This document shows positions 7,806 to 16,950 of a DNA stretch of 64,000 nucleotides, piece after piece. The notes beneath the pieces are model-generated. The model was not told the origin of the DNA. It did not search any database and saw only the letters and a program-made list of their open reading frames with translations. How positions within the stretch are numbered: position 1 is the first letter of the stretch; every line of letters starts with the position of its first letter. The translations under genes and the position numbers were made by a program. Source of the stretch: an uncultured Macellibacteroides sp. (lineage in GTDB: Bacteria > Bacteroidota > Bacteroidia > Bacteroidales > Tannerellaceae); assembly GCF_963667135.1 (NCBI RefSeq), contig NZ_OY762974.1, positions 3,857,054 through 3,921,053 of the forward strand, written 5' to 3'.

Positions 7806-8687
7806 CTAGTTCTTTATCGCATTTGATTTCACAGTAAGAGGTTGTTTTTTGATCATGGAGTCTGTTTTGACTGAATCCATTTTCAAGCTGTTTCCCTTTA
7901 AGGATTTGCCTGGGATTGAATCTTCAGCAATAGTAACTACGGTTCCGTAATTGTATTTCATCAGACTAATACTATCAATATATACCTTGTAACATGTACT
8001 GTCTGCATTAAGCATACGAATATATCCGTATACCTGCTGAACTTGTTTTACAGGCACGCTGCGAAGCAGCACCTGATAATAACCGTCGTGTGTAAGTTTA
8101 CGCGTTATATTAATCGTAGTATCGTTCTGAACCAGACTTAACCGCACTTCCGGAGTATGTTTCATATTGGATTTTACTCCCCACACATTCATGCTGAATA
8201 CAAATGTACTTCCCGATGCATAAGCAACGTCGGGTTTTACATTGTAAGTTATCAGACTACCTTTGTTCCCTTCCAAAGTGGCAAAGTTTCTGCGTGGCCA
8301 TATATTAAGCGAATCACGTGCCGAAGCCGGACCTGCATTAGCCTGTACATCGCCTAATGCTTTCGTCCGCGATTCGATTTCTGCCAACACGCCATCGTAT
8401 ACTTCCATGTATATTTTAAGGTTCTTACCATACCAAATAATGGAACTATCGTATTCGGCTTGCGAAATATTATGTTTACGGAAAACCGATTGATACATGG
8501 CATCCTTTTTCTCGTCGCCCTGATATGTCGCGTAATCGGCTCCAATCATGGCTTCCGCAAGATACATATCTACCATAACCGACTGCATGTCTTTCTCTTT
8601 TAAAATGCCATCAGGCACTTTACTGCAAGCCATAACCGCCAGTGAGGTTAAAAGGGTAAAACTATATAAGGAAAGCTTACTCCGCAT
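7806..8687 (-). CDS. DUF4296-domain lipoprotein
   Basis: I placed the start at the ATG ending at 8687, which overlaps the lspA stop by 11 nt and gives a lipoprotein signal (LLTSLAVMAC). The longer frame upstream lies wholly inside lspA. The 293-residue product has the DUF4296 signature right after the lipidation site (VPDGILKEKDMQSVMVDMYLAEAMI), then a beta-rich region and a charged C-terminal tail rich in Lys, Ser and Asp. DUF4296 proteins are Bacteroidota-specific lipoproteins of unknown role. Its position after lspA, the enzyme that matures lipoproteins, is suggestive but proves nothing. Confidence 0.8.
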   Translation of the reverse strand: MRSKLSLYSFTLLTSLAVMACSKVPDGILKEKDMQSVMVDMYLAEAMIGADYATYQGDEKKDAMYQSVFRKHNISQAEYDSSIIWYGKNLKIYMEVYDGVLAEIESRTKALGDVQANAGPASARDSLNIWPRRNFATLEGNKGSLITYNVKPDVAYASGSTFVFSMNVWGVKSNMKHTPEVRLSLVQNDTTINITRKLTHDGYYQVLLRSVPVKQVQQVYGYIRMLNADSTCYKVYIDSISLMKYNYGTVVTIAEDSIPGKSLKGNSLKMDSVKTDSMIKKQPLTVKSNAIKN

Positions 8688-9318
8688 GAGCTTCAATTTC
8701 TTTGGTATCTTTCGAAAGACTTTCGGACAGTGTACGACGGAAAAATAAAAGCAAAATAAACACACCTACACAAATAGCCGAATCGGCAAGGTTAAAAATA
8801 GGACGGAAAAATACAAAATCCTGTCCACCCCAGATTGGAACCCATGATGGTAGTACGGTTTCAAAAATCGGGAAGTAAAACATATCTACCACTTTGCCAT
8901 GAAGCCAAGTCTCGTAACCTCCACCTGCAGGCATAAATGTCGCAACCTGTCCGTAGCTGTGATCAAAGAATACTCCATAAAAGATTGAATCAAAAATATT
9001 CCCCATAGCACCGGCCCATACAAGAGCAATACAGGCAATGAAACGGAAGCTGTAGTCTTTCTTAATCAGTCCGAACAGATAATAGCCAATAAATCCTACG
9101 GCTATAATACGGAATACAGAAAGGAACAACTTGCCAATTACTTCAATGCCAAAAGCCATGCCCGGATTCTCTGTAAAATAAAGATAGAACCACTTTGTAA
9201 TCTCAATACTTTCATGCAGTTGCATGTGTGTTTTAATCCAAATCTTTAGCACCTGATCGGCTGTGAGCAGTAATAAAATAATAAACACCGCTCCAACCCC
9301 TTTGGAATATTTCATCAT
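8677..9318 (-). CDS. lspA: Lipoprotein signal peptidase II
   Basis: The 213-residue integral membrane aspartyl protease cleaves prolipoprotein signal peptides after diacylglyceryl transfer. Four hydrophobic segments are visible, and the catalytic aspartates lie in the conserved motifs GNIFDS (about 107-112) and FNLADSAI (about 175-182). It is longer than the usual 160-residue enzyme because of the extended loop between helices 2 and 4 common in Bacteroidota. It forms an operon with the DUF4296 lipoprotein downstream and probably the DksA-like gene upstream. Confidence 0.93.
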   Translation of the reverse strand: MMKYSKGVGAVFIILLLLTADQVLKIWIKTHMQLHESIEITKWFYLYFTENPGMAFGIEVIGKLFLSVFRIIAVGFIGYYLFGLIKKDYSFRFIACIALVWAGAMGNIFDSIFYGVFFDHSYGQVATFMPAGGGYETWLHGKVVDMFYFPIFETVLPSWVPIWGGQDFVFFRPIFNLADSAICVGVFILLLFFRRTLSESLSKDTKEIEAHAE

Positions 9319-9418
9319 CCTTTTTTTTAATACCTGTTACACAAAAAACAATTCGACAAACGTGCAAAATAATGATTTTACCTGATTGCCGAATTGTATT
9401 ATCTTACTTAAAATACGA

Positions 9419-9799
9419 TCACCGCACTCCGCCTTGTTTAGCCTCAATACTCAAAGTAGCGTGAGGTACAGCACGTAATCTTTCTTTCGGAATCAGTTTG
9501 CCGGTTTCGCGGCAAATTCCGTAGGTTTTATTTTCTATACGAACCAGCGCGGCCTGCAGACTTTGAATAAACTTCATCTGACGTTGTGCCAATCGCCCTG
9601 CTTCTTCTTTGGAAAGCGTAGCAGCACCTTCTTCCAACACTTTGAATGTAGGAGATGTGTCGGCAACGTCGTTCCCGTCCGAGTTAGTAACCCCCGAGCG
9701 CAACAACTCATAATCTTTTCTCGCGATGTCTAACTTATCGAGTATAATAGCCTTGAACTCTTCAAGTTCCGCATCCGAATATCTAGTCTTTTCTGCCAT
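9419..9799 (-). CDS. TraR/DksA-family transcriptional regulator
   Basis: The 126-residue protein has an N-terminal coiled coil (about 5-80) with an acidic segment near its tip (SDGNDVADTSP) and a C-terminal globular domain with the family motif YGICRETGKLIPKERLRAVPHATLSIEAK. DksA-type proteins enter the RNA polymerase secondary channel and tune stringent-response promoters. Of the four zinc-binding cysteines of the classical finger only the first is kept, so it is a zinc-free variant. It lies between ileS and lspA with a TATATTTG box 58 nt upstream. Confidence 0.85.
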   Translation of the reverse strand: MAEKTRYSDAELEEFKAIILDKLDIARKDYELLRSGVTNSDGNDVADTSPTFKVLEEGAATLSKEEAGRLAQRQMKFIQSLQAALVRIENKTYGICRETGKLIPKERLRAVPHATLSIEAKQGGVR

Positions 9800-9856
9800 G
9801 GTTCAATAATTTATGGTTCAACAATTTTATTTTAATTAAATCATCCTGTCACTGTT

Positions 9857-9864
9857 CAAATATA
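9857..9864 (-). promoter_or_regulatory. -7 box TATATTTG for the DksA-like gene
   Basis: It lies 58 nt upstream of the ATG, in the gap after ileS, indicating that the DksA-lspA unit has its own promoter. Confidence 0.5.
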
Positions 9865-9919
9865 CGTAAAATATTATTTGCTGCAACAAAGATGTATGCT
9901 TATTTATTTACTTATTTGC

Positions 9920-12900
9920 TCAAGCCTTCTCAACTTTCACAGATAATTTAAAATCTTCAAAATCAAGTTCGGTCGCATCGCTTACCACATCGGCAATTTC
10001 AATTGAATCGGCAAGCACCTGTCCGGCTATATAAGCCCTGTAAGTTCTTACAGCTTCATCCATATCGGCCGACGACAAAATTGTGATATTTATTTTATCA
10101 GTAATGTCGAATCCGCTTGATTTACGCAAGTTCTGAATTCTGTTTACAAGCTCGCGAGCCAATCCTTCCAGACGAAGTTCTTCTGTTACGGTGATATCGA
10201 GTGCTACTGTAAGACGACCTTCGTTAGCCACCAGCCATCCCGGAATATCTTCCGAAATAATTTCAACATCTGTTAGTTCGATAACTGCTTCCTGACCGTC
10301 AAGCGTAAACGAGAAAGTCCCGGCTGCTTCGAACGACTGGATATTTTCCTGTGTCATTTCCTGAACGGCTGCTGCAAGTTGCTTCATCACCTTTCCGTAA
10401 CGCGGACCTAATTTCTTGAAATCTGGTTTGATCCGCTTAACAAGTATGCCGGCAGCATTATCAACAAATTTCAGTTCTTTTACATTCACTTCACTCAGAA
10501 TCAGGCCCTTTATAGCATCAATTGCAGACTGTTGATGAGCATCTGCCACCGGAACCATGATTGCATGTAGCGGCTGACGAACCTTGATATTTACCTTACG
10601 ACGCAATGCCAAGACCATTGACGAAATAGATTGAGCAAGCTGCATCCGTTCTTCCAAGTCCTTATCAACGAACACTTCATTACATACAGGGAAATCTGCC
10701 AGGTGAACTGATTCAGATTTATCTCTTCCTGTTACCGCAATCAAGTCGCAGAACAACTGATCCGCATAGAACGGAGCTATCGGCGCCATCAACTTGGAAA
10801 CAACTTCAAGACAGGTGTACAAGGTCTGATAAGCCGAAAGTTTATCGGTAGTCATGCCTCCACCCCAGAAACGGCGACGGTTAAGACGCACGTACCAGTT
10901 ACTCAGGTTATCGTTTACGAAATCGGCGATAGCACGACCCGCACGTGTCGGTTCGTAAGTATCGTAAAATCCGTCGACATCCTTAATCAGCGTATTCAGT
11001 AAAGACAAAATCCATCGATCTATTTCCGGACGGTCTTCCATAGGAACATCCTTCTCCTCGTAAGAGAAACCATCCACATTGGCATACAATGTAAAGAACG
11101 AATAGGTATTATATAGCGTACCAAAGAACTTACGTCTCACTTCTTCGATACCTTCCACATCAAATTTAATATTATCCCAAGGCGATGCATTGGTAATCAT
11201 GTACCAGCGCAACGGATCCGAACCGTATTGTTCGATCGTTTCGAATGGATCCACAGCATTGCCAAGACGTTTAGACATTTTATTGCCATTCTTGTCGAGC
11301 ACCAATCCGTTAGACACTACAGCCTTATATGCAACACTATCGAAAATCATAGTTGCAATGGCATGCAGAGTAAAGAACCAACCGCGAGTCTGATCCACAC
11401 CTTCGGCGATGAAATCGGCCGGATAGATAAGGCCCTTTTCGAAAGCATCCTTGTTTTCGAATGGATAGTGAATCTGGGCATAAGGCATGGCACCCGAGTC
11501 GAACCAAACATCAATAAGGTCGGTTTCACGTTTCATTGGTTTGCCTTCGCATTTGCTTACAAGCACAATATCATCCACATACGGACGGTGAAGATCAATC
11601 TTATCGTAATTATCTTTATCGTATTTTCCAGGAACAAATCCTTTGTAAGGATTACTTTCCATAAAGCCTGCCTTAACAGACTTTTCTATTTCATTATAAA
11701 GTTCCTCGACCGAACCAATACATATCTCTTCCGTACCGTCTTCCGTACGCCAGATAGGCAACGGAGTACCCCAGTAACGGCTACGGCTTAAGTTCCAGTC
11801 CTGCAGATTTTCGAGCCATTTACCAAATCGACCTGTACCTGTACTTTGAGGCTTCCAATTGATGGTGTCATTTAGTTCCATCATCCGTTCGCGGCAAGCG
11901 GTTGTTTTGATAAACCAGCTATCAAGCGGATAATACAACACTGGTTTATCAGTACGCCAACAGTGAGGATAGTTGTGAATATGTTTTTCGATACGGAATA
12001 CGCGGTTTTGCTGTTTCAACATCACACATAGATCTATATCGAGCGTAGCATCGGCATCAGTAAGCGCTGCATCGTATGCATTCTTTACATAACGGCCTGC
12101 GTAAACATCGTACAATTCCTTATCCATCTGGCTGTTTACAAAGTCGAGATCCAGATCTTCCAACAGATAATATTTACCTGTCATATCCACCATCGGACGC
12201 AGGTTACCATCTTTATCGGTCATCATCAACGGAGGCACTCCATTGGTTTTAGCCACACGGTCGTCGTCCGCACCAAAGGTAGGCGCGATATGAACGATAC
12301 CTGTACCATCTTCGGTAGTTACGAAATCGCCGGTGATAACACGGAAAGCACCGTCGCCCGGATTCACCCAGGGAACCAGCTGCTCATATTCCATACCCGC
12401 CAGTTCGGTACCCTTCCATTCTCCAACAATGTGGAATGGAATAAGCTTATCGCCCGTCTTAAAATCGGTCAGCGCTATACCTTCTGCTTTCGGATTGAAA
12501 TAAGCCGAAACCAAATCCTTTGCCATAACGGCAGTCATGGGCATACCAGTATACGGGTTATACGACTGAACAGCTACATAAGTAACATTCGGTCCCACGC
12601 ATAATGCCGTATTTGATGGCAATGTCCACGGAGTGGTTGTCCACGCCAGAAAGAAAGGATCTCCAAACTCAGCCATTTCGGGTTTGGGATTAATTATTCT
12701 GAACTGAGCTGTACAAGTTGTATCTTTTACATCCTTGTAGCAACCCGGTTGATTCAATTCGTGCGTGCTCAAACCCGTTCCCGCTGCCGGAGAATAAGGC
12801 TGAATGGTATATCCCTTGTAGAGCATTTCTTTATTGTAAAGCTCCTTCAGTAAATACCACAATGTTTCTATATAGCGGTTATCGTAGGTAATATATGGAT

Positions 12901-13342
12901 CATCCATATCCACCCAGTATCCCATTTTATTGGTAAGATCTTCCCACTCCTTCGTAAACTTCATTACATCCTTGCGGCATGCTGCGTTGTACTCGGCCAC
13001 GGTAATCTTTTTGCCAATATCTTCTTTGGTAATACCCATGGCTTTTTCTACACCCAGTTCAACAGGCAGCCCGTGTGTATCCCATCCTGCCTTACGTTTA
13101 ACCTGAAAGCCTTTCATGGTTTTGTAACGGCAAAATATATCTTTGATTGAACGAGCTATAACGTGGTGAATACCCGGCATTCCGTTTGCAGAGGGGGGAC
13201 CTTCATAAAATACATACGAAGGAGCTCCTTCCCGGATTTCGAGACTTTTGTGAAATATGTCGCCATCGCTCCATCTTTTCAACACCTCTTTGTTCACACC
13301 CGACAAGTCAAACTTTGAATATTCAGCAAATTTCTTACTCAT
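9920..13342 (-). CDS. ileS: Isoleucyl-tRNA synthetase
   Basis: The 1140-residue class I synthetase charges tRNA-Ile. The HIGH-type motif is GIHH within SANGMPGIHHVIAR (about 52-65) and the KMSKS-type motif is NKMSKRLGN (about 695). The CP1 editing domain lies between them, and an anticodon-binding domain plus a long C-terminal extension follow. The length fits the long eukaryote-like IleRS type common in Bacteroidota. A TACCTTTG box lies 37 nt upstream of the ATG. Confidence 0.97.
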   Translation of the reverse strand: MSKKFAEYSKFDLSGVNKEVLKRWSDGDIFHKSLEIREGAPSYVFYEGPPSANGMPGIHHVIARSIKDIFCRYKTMKGFQVKRKAGWDTHGLPVELGVEKAMGITKEDIGKKITVAEYNAACRKDVMKFTKEWEDLTNKMGYWVDMDDPYITYDNRYIETLWYLLKELYNKEMLYKGYTIQPYSPAAGTGLSTHELNQPGCYKDVKDTTCTAQFRIINPKPEMAEFGDPFFLAWTTTPWTLPSNTALCVGPNVTYVAVQSYNPYTGMPMTAVMAKDLVSAYFNPKAEGIALTDFKTGDKLIPFHIVGEWKGTELAGMEYEQLVPWVNPGDGAFRVITGDFVTTEDGTGIVHIAPTFGADDDRVAKTNGVPPLMMTDKDGNLRPMVDMTGKYYLLEDLDLDFVNSQMDKELYDVYAGRYVKNAYDAALTDADATLDIDLCVMLKQQNRVFRIEKHIHNYPHCWRTDKPVLYYPLDSWFIKTTACRERMMELNDTINWKPQSTGTGRFGKWLENLQDWNLSRSRYWGTPLPIWRTEDGTEEICIGSVEELYNEIEKSVKAGFMESNPYKGFVPGKYDKDNYDKIDLHRPYVDDIVLVSKCEGKPMKRETDLIDVWFDSGAMPYAQIHYPFENKDAFEKGLIYPADFIAEGVDQTRGWFFTLHAIATMIFDSVAYKAVVSNGLVLDKNGNKMSKRLGNAVDPFETIEQYGSDPLRWYMITNASPWDNIKFDVEGIEEVRRKFFGTLYNTYSFFTLYANVDGFSYEEKDVPMEDRPEIDRWILSLLNTLIKDVDGFYDTYEPTRAGRAIADFVNDNLSNWYVRLNRRRFWGGGMTTDKLSAYQTLYTCLEVVSKLMAPIAPFYADQLFCDLIAVTGRDKSESVHLADFPVCNEVFVDKDLEERMQLAQSISSMVLALRRKVNIKVRQPLHAIMVPVADAHQQSAIDAIKGLILSEVNVKELKFVDNAAGILVKRIKPDFKKLGPRYGKVMKQLAAAVQEMTQENIQSFEAAGTFSFTLDGQEAVIELTDVEIISEDIPGWLVANEGRLTVALDITVTEELRLEGLARELVNRIQNLRKSSGFDITDKINITILSSADMDEAVRTYRAYIAGQVLADSIEIADVVSDATELDFEDFKLSVKVEKA

Positions 13343-13378
13343 ATCACTCTATTTAATCTAGCAATTCTAAAATTGCGG

Positions 13379-13386
13379 CAAAGGTA
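13379..13386 (-). promoter_or_regulatory. -7 box TACCTTTG for ileS
   Basis: It is an exact match to TAnnTTTG, 37 nt before the ileS start. I see no T-box leader hairpins in the short leader. Confidence 0.55.
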
Positions 13387-13464
13387 ATTTTTTTATTTAA
13401 TGTTTGCAACAGAAAATAATATCGGTTTTGGAACTTCATTACCTCTATTCACGTAATAATACTA

Positions 13465-13503
13465 AAAAAACAGCTTGCCATATCACTCTGTAATATGGCA
13501 AGC
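13465..13503 (-). terminator. Terminator after the thioredoxin gene
   Basis: Perfect arms GCTTGCCATAT / ATATGGCAAGC with a 9-nt loop are followed on the minus strand by TGTTTTTTT. Confidence 0.8.
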
Positions 13504-13541
13504 GCTTCATTCTATCTTTCGGATGAACCGTGTCAGCTCTT

Positions 13542-13895
13542 TCAGAGCAGCTCTTTTTCTATTATTTTCTTAAGTTCATTTTTAGTAACCGTTCCCAGCA
13601 TCTGTTTAAAGGATCCGTCTGCATTACAGAGCAACAAGGTAGGAACTGTCCGGATATTGTATGCTTCTTCCAGTTCGGCTTCCTTATCCACATCTACTTT
13701 GTAGAAGTCTATTTGTCCATCGAATTCACGATTCAGTTCTTCAAGTATCGGCGTTAATCGCTTGCAATAAACGCACCATGATGTATGGAAATCAACCAAA
13801 CATGGTTTGTCTCCCTTAAACTTCCATTTATCTTTATGTTTGTAATCACCTACTTTTTCCACAAATGTAGGTGTTGTTAAATGCTTCACTCCCAT
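13542..13895 (-). CDS. Thioredoxin-family protein
   Basis: A 117-residue single-domain thioredoxin fold with no signal peptide. The active site is WCVYCK (Cys41, Cys44) rather than the classical WCGPC, and the cis-proline motif TVPTLLL is present at about residues 84-90. It probably acts as a cytoplasmic disulfide reductase; the CVYC pair is also found in thioredoxin-like proteins that reduce specific partners. It is transcribed alone and ends at a strong terminator. Confidence 0.88.
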   Translation of the reverse strand: MGVKHLTTPTFVEKVGDYKHKDKWKFKGDKPCLVDFHTSWCVYCKRLTPILEELNREFDGQIDFYKVDVDKEAELEEAYNIRTVPTLLLCNADGSFKQMLGTVTKNELKKIIEKELL

Positions 13896-14114
13896 TTTGA
13901 TTACTTATATTGGTACGAAATATATATATAACTATTTTTTTTTCAATATGTTCATTGAACGCTCTGATACTTGTTTATTTTCGTCGAATGACTGGTTAAA
14001 CGTCCTTATATCTTTGCTCTTTCATAATTATATAGCTGGTGTTTCAAAGATATAGGATTGATTGAACAAAGTATATACTTTTTCACCTAACAAGCAGAGG
14101 GGTTTTTGTAACAA

Positions 14115-14152
14115 AAAAAAGTTCAGAAAATCTTTCGATCTTCTGAACTTCT
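14115..14152 (-). terminator. Terminator after tRNA-Asp
   Basis: Arms AAGTTCAGAA / TTCTGAACTT with a further inner ATC/GAT pairing are followed on the minus strand by eight T residues. Confidence 0.8.
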
Positions 14153-14170
14153 AAAATTTGCTTTTTCAAG

Positions 14171-14244
14171 CGGTCCGGACGGGACTCGAACCCGCGACCC
14201 CATGCGTGACAGGCATGTATTCTAACCAACTGAACTACCGAACC
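14171..14244 (-). tRNA. tRNA-Asp(GTC)
   Basis: The 74-nt cloverleaf has acceptor GGTTCGG / CCGGACC, anticodon loop CTGTCAC with anticodon GTC, T loop TTCGAGT, and discriminator G as expected for tRNA-Asp. CCA is not encoded. A TATCTTTG box lies upstream at 14279-14286 and a strong terminator lies downstream. Confidence 0.95.
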
Positions 14245-14278
14245 ATTTTTTTTGTTGCTATTCCTCTGAATTGCGATG

Positions 14279-14286
14279 CAAAGATA
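14279..14286 (-). promoter_or_regulatory. -7 box TATCTTTG for tRNA-Asp
   Basis: It is an exact TAnnTTTG match 34 nt upstream of the tRNA. Confidence 0.5.
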
Positions 14287-14349
14287 GGCACTTTTTTGAA
14301 ATCAGCAATAGATTGGAATACTTTTTTTACATCTAACAATTATTTTTTT

Positions 14350-14357
14350 TACTTTTG
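14350..14357 (+). promoter_or_regulatory. -7 box TACTTTTG for the aminotransferase gene
   Basis: It is an exact TAnnTTTG match 23 nt upstream of the ATG at 14381. Confidence 0.55.
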
Positions 14358-14380
14358 CACAAAACATTAAAGAAAGAAAC

Positions 14381-15697
14381 ATGAAAAATACGCCTGTTGA
14401 TTATCAGACAGCCCGCAAAGTAATAGACGGGTATGGACTACCCGACTTTGGTAAAGCGACTATACGTGAAGTAGTTGCCATCTCTACCCAATTAGAACAA
14501 ATAACAAAAACCGAATTCATACATATGGAAATGGGTGTTCCCGGACTTCCTGCAGCCAAAGTTGGCGTAGAAGCGGAAATTAATGCTCTTCGTGCCGGAA
14601 CGGCTTCCATTTATCCAAATATTAACGGTCTGCAGGCGCTGAAAGACGAAGCTTCACGCTTTATCAAGGCGTTTATCAATATTGATATTGCACCCGAAGG
14701 TTGTGTGCCAGTTACAGGTTCCATGCAGGGTACTTACGCATCGTTCCTTGTAAGCGGTCAGTGTACTCCCGGAAAAGACACAATTTTGTTTATCGATCCG
14801 GGGTTCCCTGTGCAAAAGCAACAGATTGCCGTTATGGGATATAAATATGAATCGTTCGATGTGTACGAATGTCGTGGTCAAAAACTTCGCGACGTGCTGG
14901 AATCTTATCTTTCGAAAGGAAACATCGCTGCCATGATTTATTCGAATCCTAACAATCCTGCATGGTTCTGTCTTACGGAGGAGGAATTACAGATTATAGG
15001 CGAAATGGCGAATAAACACGATGTAATTGTTATTGAAGACCTTGCTTATTTTGCCATGGACTTCCGCAAACCTCTTGGTGTACCTTTTGAAGCTCCTTAT
15101 CAGGCTACGGTTGCGCGCTACACGGACAATTACGTATTGCAGATTTCCGGATCGAAGGCATTTAGTTATGCTGGTCAGCGTATCGGGGTAACAGCTATCT
15201 CAAATAAATTATATCACCGGGCTTACGAGGGTCTTACCCAGCGGTACGGTAGCGGTACATTTGGAACTGTCTACATTCACCGGGTGCTGTACGCCCTATC
15301 TTCCGGAACAAGTCATTCTGCGCAGTATGCGCTGGCTGCCATGTTTAAAGCAGCTTCCGATGGTACTTTCGACTTCGTTTCCGATGTAAAGGAATACGGA
15401 AGAAGAGCTGCCAGACTTAAAAAAATATTCACCGATTATGGATTTACTATCGTATACGACCATGATTTGGAAGAATTGATTGCCGACGGTTTTTACTTTA
15501 CAATTGGCTACCCGGGCATGACAGGCTCGGAGCTGATGGAGGAATTAATGTTTTACGGAATCAGTGCTATATCACTTGGTACGACCGGAAGCAAGCAAGA
15601 AGGATTGCGTGCCTGCACCTCTTTTATCAAGGATCATCAATATACCTTACTGGAAGAACGTTTGCAGATCTTCAAATCGAATCACGCTCATAATTAA
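14381..15697 (+). CDS. Class I/II PLP-dependent aminotransferase
   Basis: The 438-residue fold-type I enzyme has the PLP lysine in SGSKAFSYAGQRIGV (Lys259). It also has the NPNNPAWFCLTEEE segment (about 188-201) and the EDLAYFAMDFR region (about 218-228) carrying the aspartate that pairs with the pyridine nitrogen. The conserved second-domain arginine GLRACTSF is at about 406-413. It transfers amino groups between an amino acid and a 2-oxo acid; the substrate is not clear. It is followed by a hairpin and then yqgE. Confidence 0.9.
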   Translation: MKNTPVDYQTARKVIDGYGLPDFGKATIREVVAISTQLEQITKTEFIHMEMGVPGLPAAKVGVEAEINALRAGTASIYPNINGLQALKDEASRFIKAFINIDIAPEGCVPVTGSMQGTYASFLVSGQCTPGKDTILFIDPGFPVQKQQIAVMGYKYESFDVYECRGQKLRDVLESYLSKGNIAAMIYSNPNNPAWFCLTEEELQIIGEMANKHDVIVIEDLAYFAMDFRKPLGVPFEAPYQATVARYTDNYVLQISGSKAFSYAGQRIGVTAISNKLYHRAYEGLTQRYGSGTFGTVYIHRVLYALSSGTSHSAQYALAAMFKAASDGTFDFVSDVKEYGRRAARLKKIFTDYGFTIVYDHDLEELIADGFYFTIGYPGMTGSELMEELMFYGISAISLGTTGSKQEGLRACTSFIKDHQYTLLEERLQIFKSNHAHN

Positions 15698-15700
15698 CTA

Positions 15701-15745
15701 TTTACCGGCATACCTTTACACATCTTTAACAGGTATGCCGGTAAA
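15701..15745 (+). terminator. Hairpin between the aminotransferase and YqgE genes
   Basis: Perfect 15-bp arms (TTTACCGGCATACCT / AGGTATGCCGGTAAA) enclose a 15-nt loop a few bases after the aminotransferase stop. There is no strong T run, so termination may be partial. Confidence 0.5.
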
Positions 15746-15814
15746 TTATATTTGTTACTTACAACTATTTGTTTTATATTGTCCGTGTTTTCAATTAACC
15801 AATAGTCTGAACAT

Positions 15815-16411
15815 ATGGCACAATACAGCGACATCTTTAAAATTACGCACAACAATGTTATTCCGGAAAAGGGACATATTCTTATCTCCGAGCCTTTTCT
15901 GCAAGATGCTTATTTTCAGCGTTCCGTTGTATTACTTGTAGAACACGACAGCAAAGGATCCATGGGGTTTGTATTGAATAAAAAACTGGAAATGCTTCTG
16001 AACACAGTTGTTCCGGAACTAAAGGATTTTCCTGAGATTCCTGTTTATTTAGGTGGACCTGTAGCGTCCGACCGGCTCTTTTTTATTCACACACTGGGCG
16101 AAAACATAGTTCCTAACGCTGTGGAATTCAGTAAGAATCTTTATATGGGTGGCGACTTTGATGCATTAAAACGCTATGCGCTTAGTGGACATAATCTGGA
16201 AGGGAAAGTCAAATTCTTCCTTGGATACTCGGGATGGATAGAAAATCAGCTTGATAACGAAATAAAGCAAGACTCTTGGGTTGTTGGCGAAACATCCTGC
16301 AATAAAGTAATGCTCGCCGAAGACGAGTCGTTTTGGAAAAGTTCCCTTTCGGGACTTGGCGGCCGTTACAAAACATGGTCCAAATTCCCGAAAGACCCCT
16401 ATCTTAATTAA
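15815..16411 (+). CDS. YqgE/AlgH family protein
   Basis: The 198-residue protein belongs to the YqgE/AlgH family (DUF179). Family motifs visible are GHILISEPFLQDAYFQRSVV (about 24-43), GSMGFVLNK (about 53-61), PVYLGGPV (about 79-86) and FFLGYSGW (about 137-144). No biochemical role is firmly established; AlgH was named for an effect on alginate regulation. Its stop overlaps the convergent acetyltransferase by 4 nt. Confidence 0.92.
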   Translation: MAQYSDIFKITHNNVIPEKGHILISEPFLQDAYFQRSVVLLVEHDSKGSMGFVLNKKLEMLLNTVVPELKDFPEIPVYLGGPVASDRLFFIHTLGENIVPNAVEFSKNLYMGGDFDALKRYALSGHNLEGKVKFFLGYSGWIENQLDNEIKQDSWVVGETSCNKVMLAEDESFWKSSLSGLGGRYKTWSKFPKDPYLN

Positions 16412-16941
16412 TTCATCTCAGAAAATAAATACTGCATAACAAATACATCGGCATAACCTGTCGGTGTACTTATCCATTCGGATAATCTACCTGTAATTTT
16501 AAATCCGGACCGGGTAAACAAGGCAACACTTGGATGATTGTTTACTGGTACATGAGCATACACTTGCTTGAGTTTAAGAAACGAGAAAGCGTAGGCAAGC
16601 ACCAACAACAAGGCTTCTCCTGCAAAACCTTTTCTTCTTGAATCCGGGTCGATCAATATCCCTACCCCGCATCGGCGATGATGGGGATCAAGATCAAACA
16701 GATCGATGGTTCCAACAGGCTCGCCGGTTTCCTTACTTACAATCATAAGCCGAAGCTGACCATTTGTATAGATATCCTGATGAGAAGTGGCAATATACTC
16801 TTTAAGCACATACCGCGAAAAAGGAGAAAGGGTACTGCCAAGTTCCCACAACGAAGCATCGTTTTCCCAGCGGAACAATACTTCCAGATCTTCGGGCTCC
16901 AATGCCCTCAGAACAATTCGTTCGTTTTCAAGCAGTTTCAT
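16408..16941 (-). CDS. GNAT-family N-acetyltransferase
   Basis: The 177-residue single-domain protein opens with the RimJ/RimL-like ERIVLRALEPEDLEVLFRWEND. The acetyl-CoA motif A follows as RRCGVGILIDPDSRRKGFAGEALLLVL (residues about 89-115) and motif B as HVPVNNHPSVALFTRSGFK. It acetylates an amine on a protein N-terminus, antibiotic or small molecule; which one is not visible. It starts 9 nt after the glycosyltransferase stop, so the two are likely co-transcribed. Confidence 0.88.
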   Translation of the reverse strand: MKLLENERIVLRALEPEDLEVLFRWENDASLWELGSTLSPFSRYVLKEYIATSHQDIYTNGQLRLMIVSKETGEPVGTIDLFDLDPHHRRCGVGILIDPDSRRKGFAGEALLLVLAYAFSFLKLKQVYAHVPVNNHPSVALFTRSGFKITGRLSEWISTPTGYADVFVMQYLFSEMN

Positions 16942-16950
16942 AACGATAAT

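Noticed and set aside
11228-11791. 187-codon plus-strand frame inside ileS
   Set aside because: Antisense shadow of a well-conserved synthetase gene, rich in His, Ile and Phe, with no family features.
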